Source: Rhizoclosmatium globosum (Eukaryota; Chytridiomycota; Chytridiomycetes; Chytridiales; Chytriomycetaceae). From it: 30,791 bases of DNA. A program made the translations under genes and the position numbers. Under the pieces are notes generated by a model. It saw nothing but the letters and a program-made list of their open reading frames with translations, ran no database searches and was not told the origin of the DNA. This document shows positions 29,401 to 30,791 of the stretch, in pieces. Location: positions 1 to 30,791 of the forward strand of contig MCGO01000337.1 in assembly GCA_002104985.1 (NCBI GenBank), written 5' to 3'. Position 1 is the first letter of the stretch; each line of letters starts with the position of its first letter.

Positions 29401-30791
29401 TGCAAAAAGTACTCAAATAAAATTGCAGACTCCATGCACAGACACTCTTTCTAGCTATGGTTGAAAGACAAGGAGGTTTCTGCAGTCACAGGACTCAGGG
29501 GAGTGGTCGGAGTGGTCATTAGTCACAGCTTTCGCCAGATAACGTCTGCAAAAAGTACTCAAATAAAATTGCAGACTCCATGCACAGACACTCTTTCTAG
29601 CTATGGTTGAAAGACGAGTAGGTTTCTGCAGTCACAGGACTCAGGGGAGTGGTCGGAGTGGTCATTAGTCACAGCTTTCGCCAGATTTGACCAGATAACG
29701 TCTGCAAAAAGTACTCAAATAAAATTGCAGACTCCATGCACAGACACTCTTTCTAGCTATGGTTGAAAGACAAGGAGGTTTCTGCAGTCACAGGACTCAG
29801 GGGAGTGGTCGGAGTGGTCATTAGTCACAGCTTTCGCCAGATTTGACCAGAAACGTCTGCAAAAAGTACTCAAATAAAATTGCAGACTCCATGCACAGAC
29901 ACTCTTTCTAGCTATGGTTAAAGACGAGCAGGTTTCTGCAGTCATGGGACTCAGGGGAGTGGTCGGAGTGGTCATTAGTCACAGCTTTCGCCAGATAACG
30001 TCTGCAAAAAGTACTCAAATAAAATTGCAGACTCCATGCACAGACACTCTTTCTAGCTATGGTTGAAAGACGAGAGGTTTCTGCAGTCACGGACTCAGGG
30101 GAGTGGTCGGAGTGGTCATTAGTCACAGCTTTCGCCAGATTTGACCAGACAACGTCTGCAAAAAGTACTCAAATAAAATTGCAGACTCCATGCACAGACA
30201 CTCTTTCTAGCTATGGTTGAAAGACAAGGAGGTTTCTGCAGTCACAGGACTCAGGGGAGTGGTCGGAGTGGTCATTAGTCACAGCTTTCGCCAGATAACG
30301 TCTGCAAAAAGTACTCAAATAAAATTGCAGACTCCATGCACAGACACTCTTTCTAGCTATGGTTGAAAGACAAGGAGGTTTCTGCAGTCATGGGACTCAG
30401 GGGAGTGGTCGGAGTGGTCATTAGTCACAGCTTTCGCCAGATAACGTCTGCAAAAAGTACTCAAATAAAATTGCAGACTCCATGCACAGACACTCTTTCT
30501 AGCTATGGTTGAAAGACAAGGAGGTTTCTGCAGTCACAGGACTCAGGGGAGTGGTCGGAGTGGTCATTAGTCACAGCTTTCGCCAGATAACGTCTGCAAA
30601 AAAGTACTCAAATAAAATTGCAGACTCCATGCACAGACACTCTTTCTAGCTATGGTTGAAAGACAGGAGGTTTCTGCAGTCACAGGACTCAGGGGAGTGG
30701 TCGGAGTGGTCATTAGTCACACCTTTCGCCAGATTTGACCAGACAACGTCTGCAAAAAGTACTCAAATAAAATTGCAGACTCCATGCACAG
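23453..30791 (+). repeat. Satellite tandem array, 146/156-bp units, about 49 copies
   Basis: A head-to-tail array of 48 complete units and one partial unit runs to the window edge. Each unit contains GTTTCTGCAGTC, GGAGTGGTC twice in tandem, CATTAGTCACAGCTTTC, AACGTCTGCAAAAAGTACTC, AAATAAAATTGCAGACTCC, ATGCACAGACACTCTTT and AGCTATGGTTGAAAG. The short form is 146 bp (26479 to 26625); the long form is 156 bp (25410 to 25566) and has TTGACCAGAT inserted after GCCAGA. Most of the unit is invariant. Changes cluster at CATGGG/CACAGG, at the insertion site, and at the GACGAGCAG-type segment. Minus-strand frames of 65-73 codons per unit are interrupted and do not run between units, so it is not coding. 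Subtelomeric or centromeric satellite is plausible; position on the chromosome is unknown. Confidence 0.95.

Noticed and set aside
23899..30126. Repeated minus-strand frames of about 70 codons in the satellite, as a protein family
   Set aside because: They arise once per unit, change frame with every 1-2 base length difference, lack splice sites or consistent starts, and the conservation is at the DNA level rather than by codon.
23453..30791. CRISPR array
   Set aside because: Units are 146-156 bp and nearly identical throughout, with no unique spacers, and the surrounding genes are eukaryotic.

Overview
The window looks like nuclear DNA of a fungus, possibly an early-diverging (chytrid-like) lineage. 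The evidence is a WOPR (Gti1/Pac2) regulator, a family known to me only from fungi; a Tps2-type trehalose-phosphate phosphatase carrying a synthase-like domain; GT-AG introns of mostly about 45-60 nt; and genes packed 20-180 bp apart. The lineage is inference; no rRNA or other marker is present.

Layout. 1-1697 (-): Ser/Lys/Pro-rich protein of unknown function, cut by the window edge. 1835-3376 (-): WOPR transcription factor in three exons. About 3681-11960 (-): one long, or several, multi-exon genes of unknown function. One chain of seven exons at 9652-11231 keeps phase, and further left lies a run of tiny Thr/Ser-rich exons that are mostly phase 1-1. A possible membrane-protein gene lies on the + strand at 7462-8121, opposite this unit. 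11966-12810: no gene, some short repeats and an inverted repeat. 12811-14136 (-): HxxxDG acyltransferase-like protein. It shares a 180 bp divergent promoter with 14317-16768 (+), a five-exon GT20+TPP trehalose enzyme. 16868-18850 and 18982-20905 (+): tandem paralogues with an F-box-like N terminus, the second frame-broken. 20925-22470 (+): coiled-coil protein. 22509-23086 (-): AMMECR1-domain protein. 23267-23387: long imperfect hairpin. 23453-30791: tandem satellite of 146/156 bp units, about 49 copies, running off the right end.

A recurring feature is the single-base frame break, mostly a missing base, in otherwise well-conserved genes (AMMECR1, acyltransferase, F-box copy 2, coiled-coil gene, left-edge gene). 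Either the consensus comes from incompletely polished long reads, or several genes are decaying together. The first is more likely, because AMMECR1 is otherwise well conserved through to its C terminus.

The genes do not form one pathway. The most unusual items are the satellite, whose variation is confined to three micro-sites in a nearly invariant unit, and the family of duplicated, phase-symmetric mini-exons at 4440-9341.
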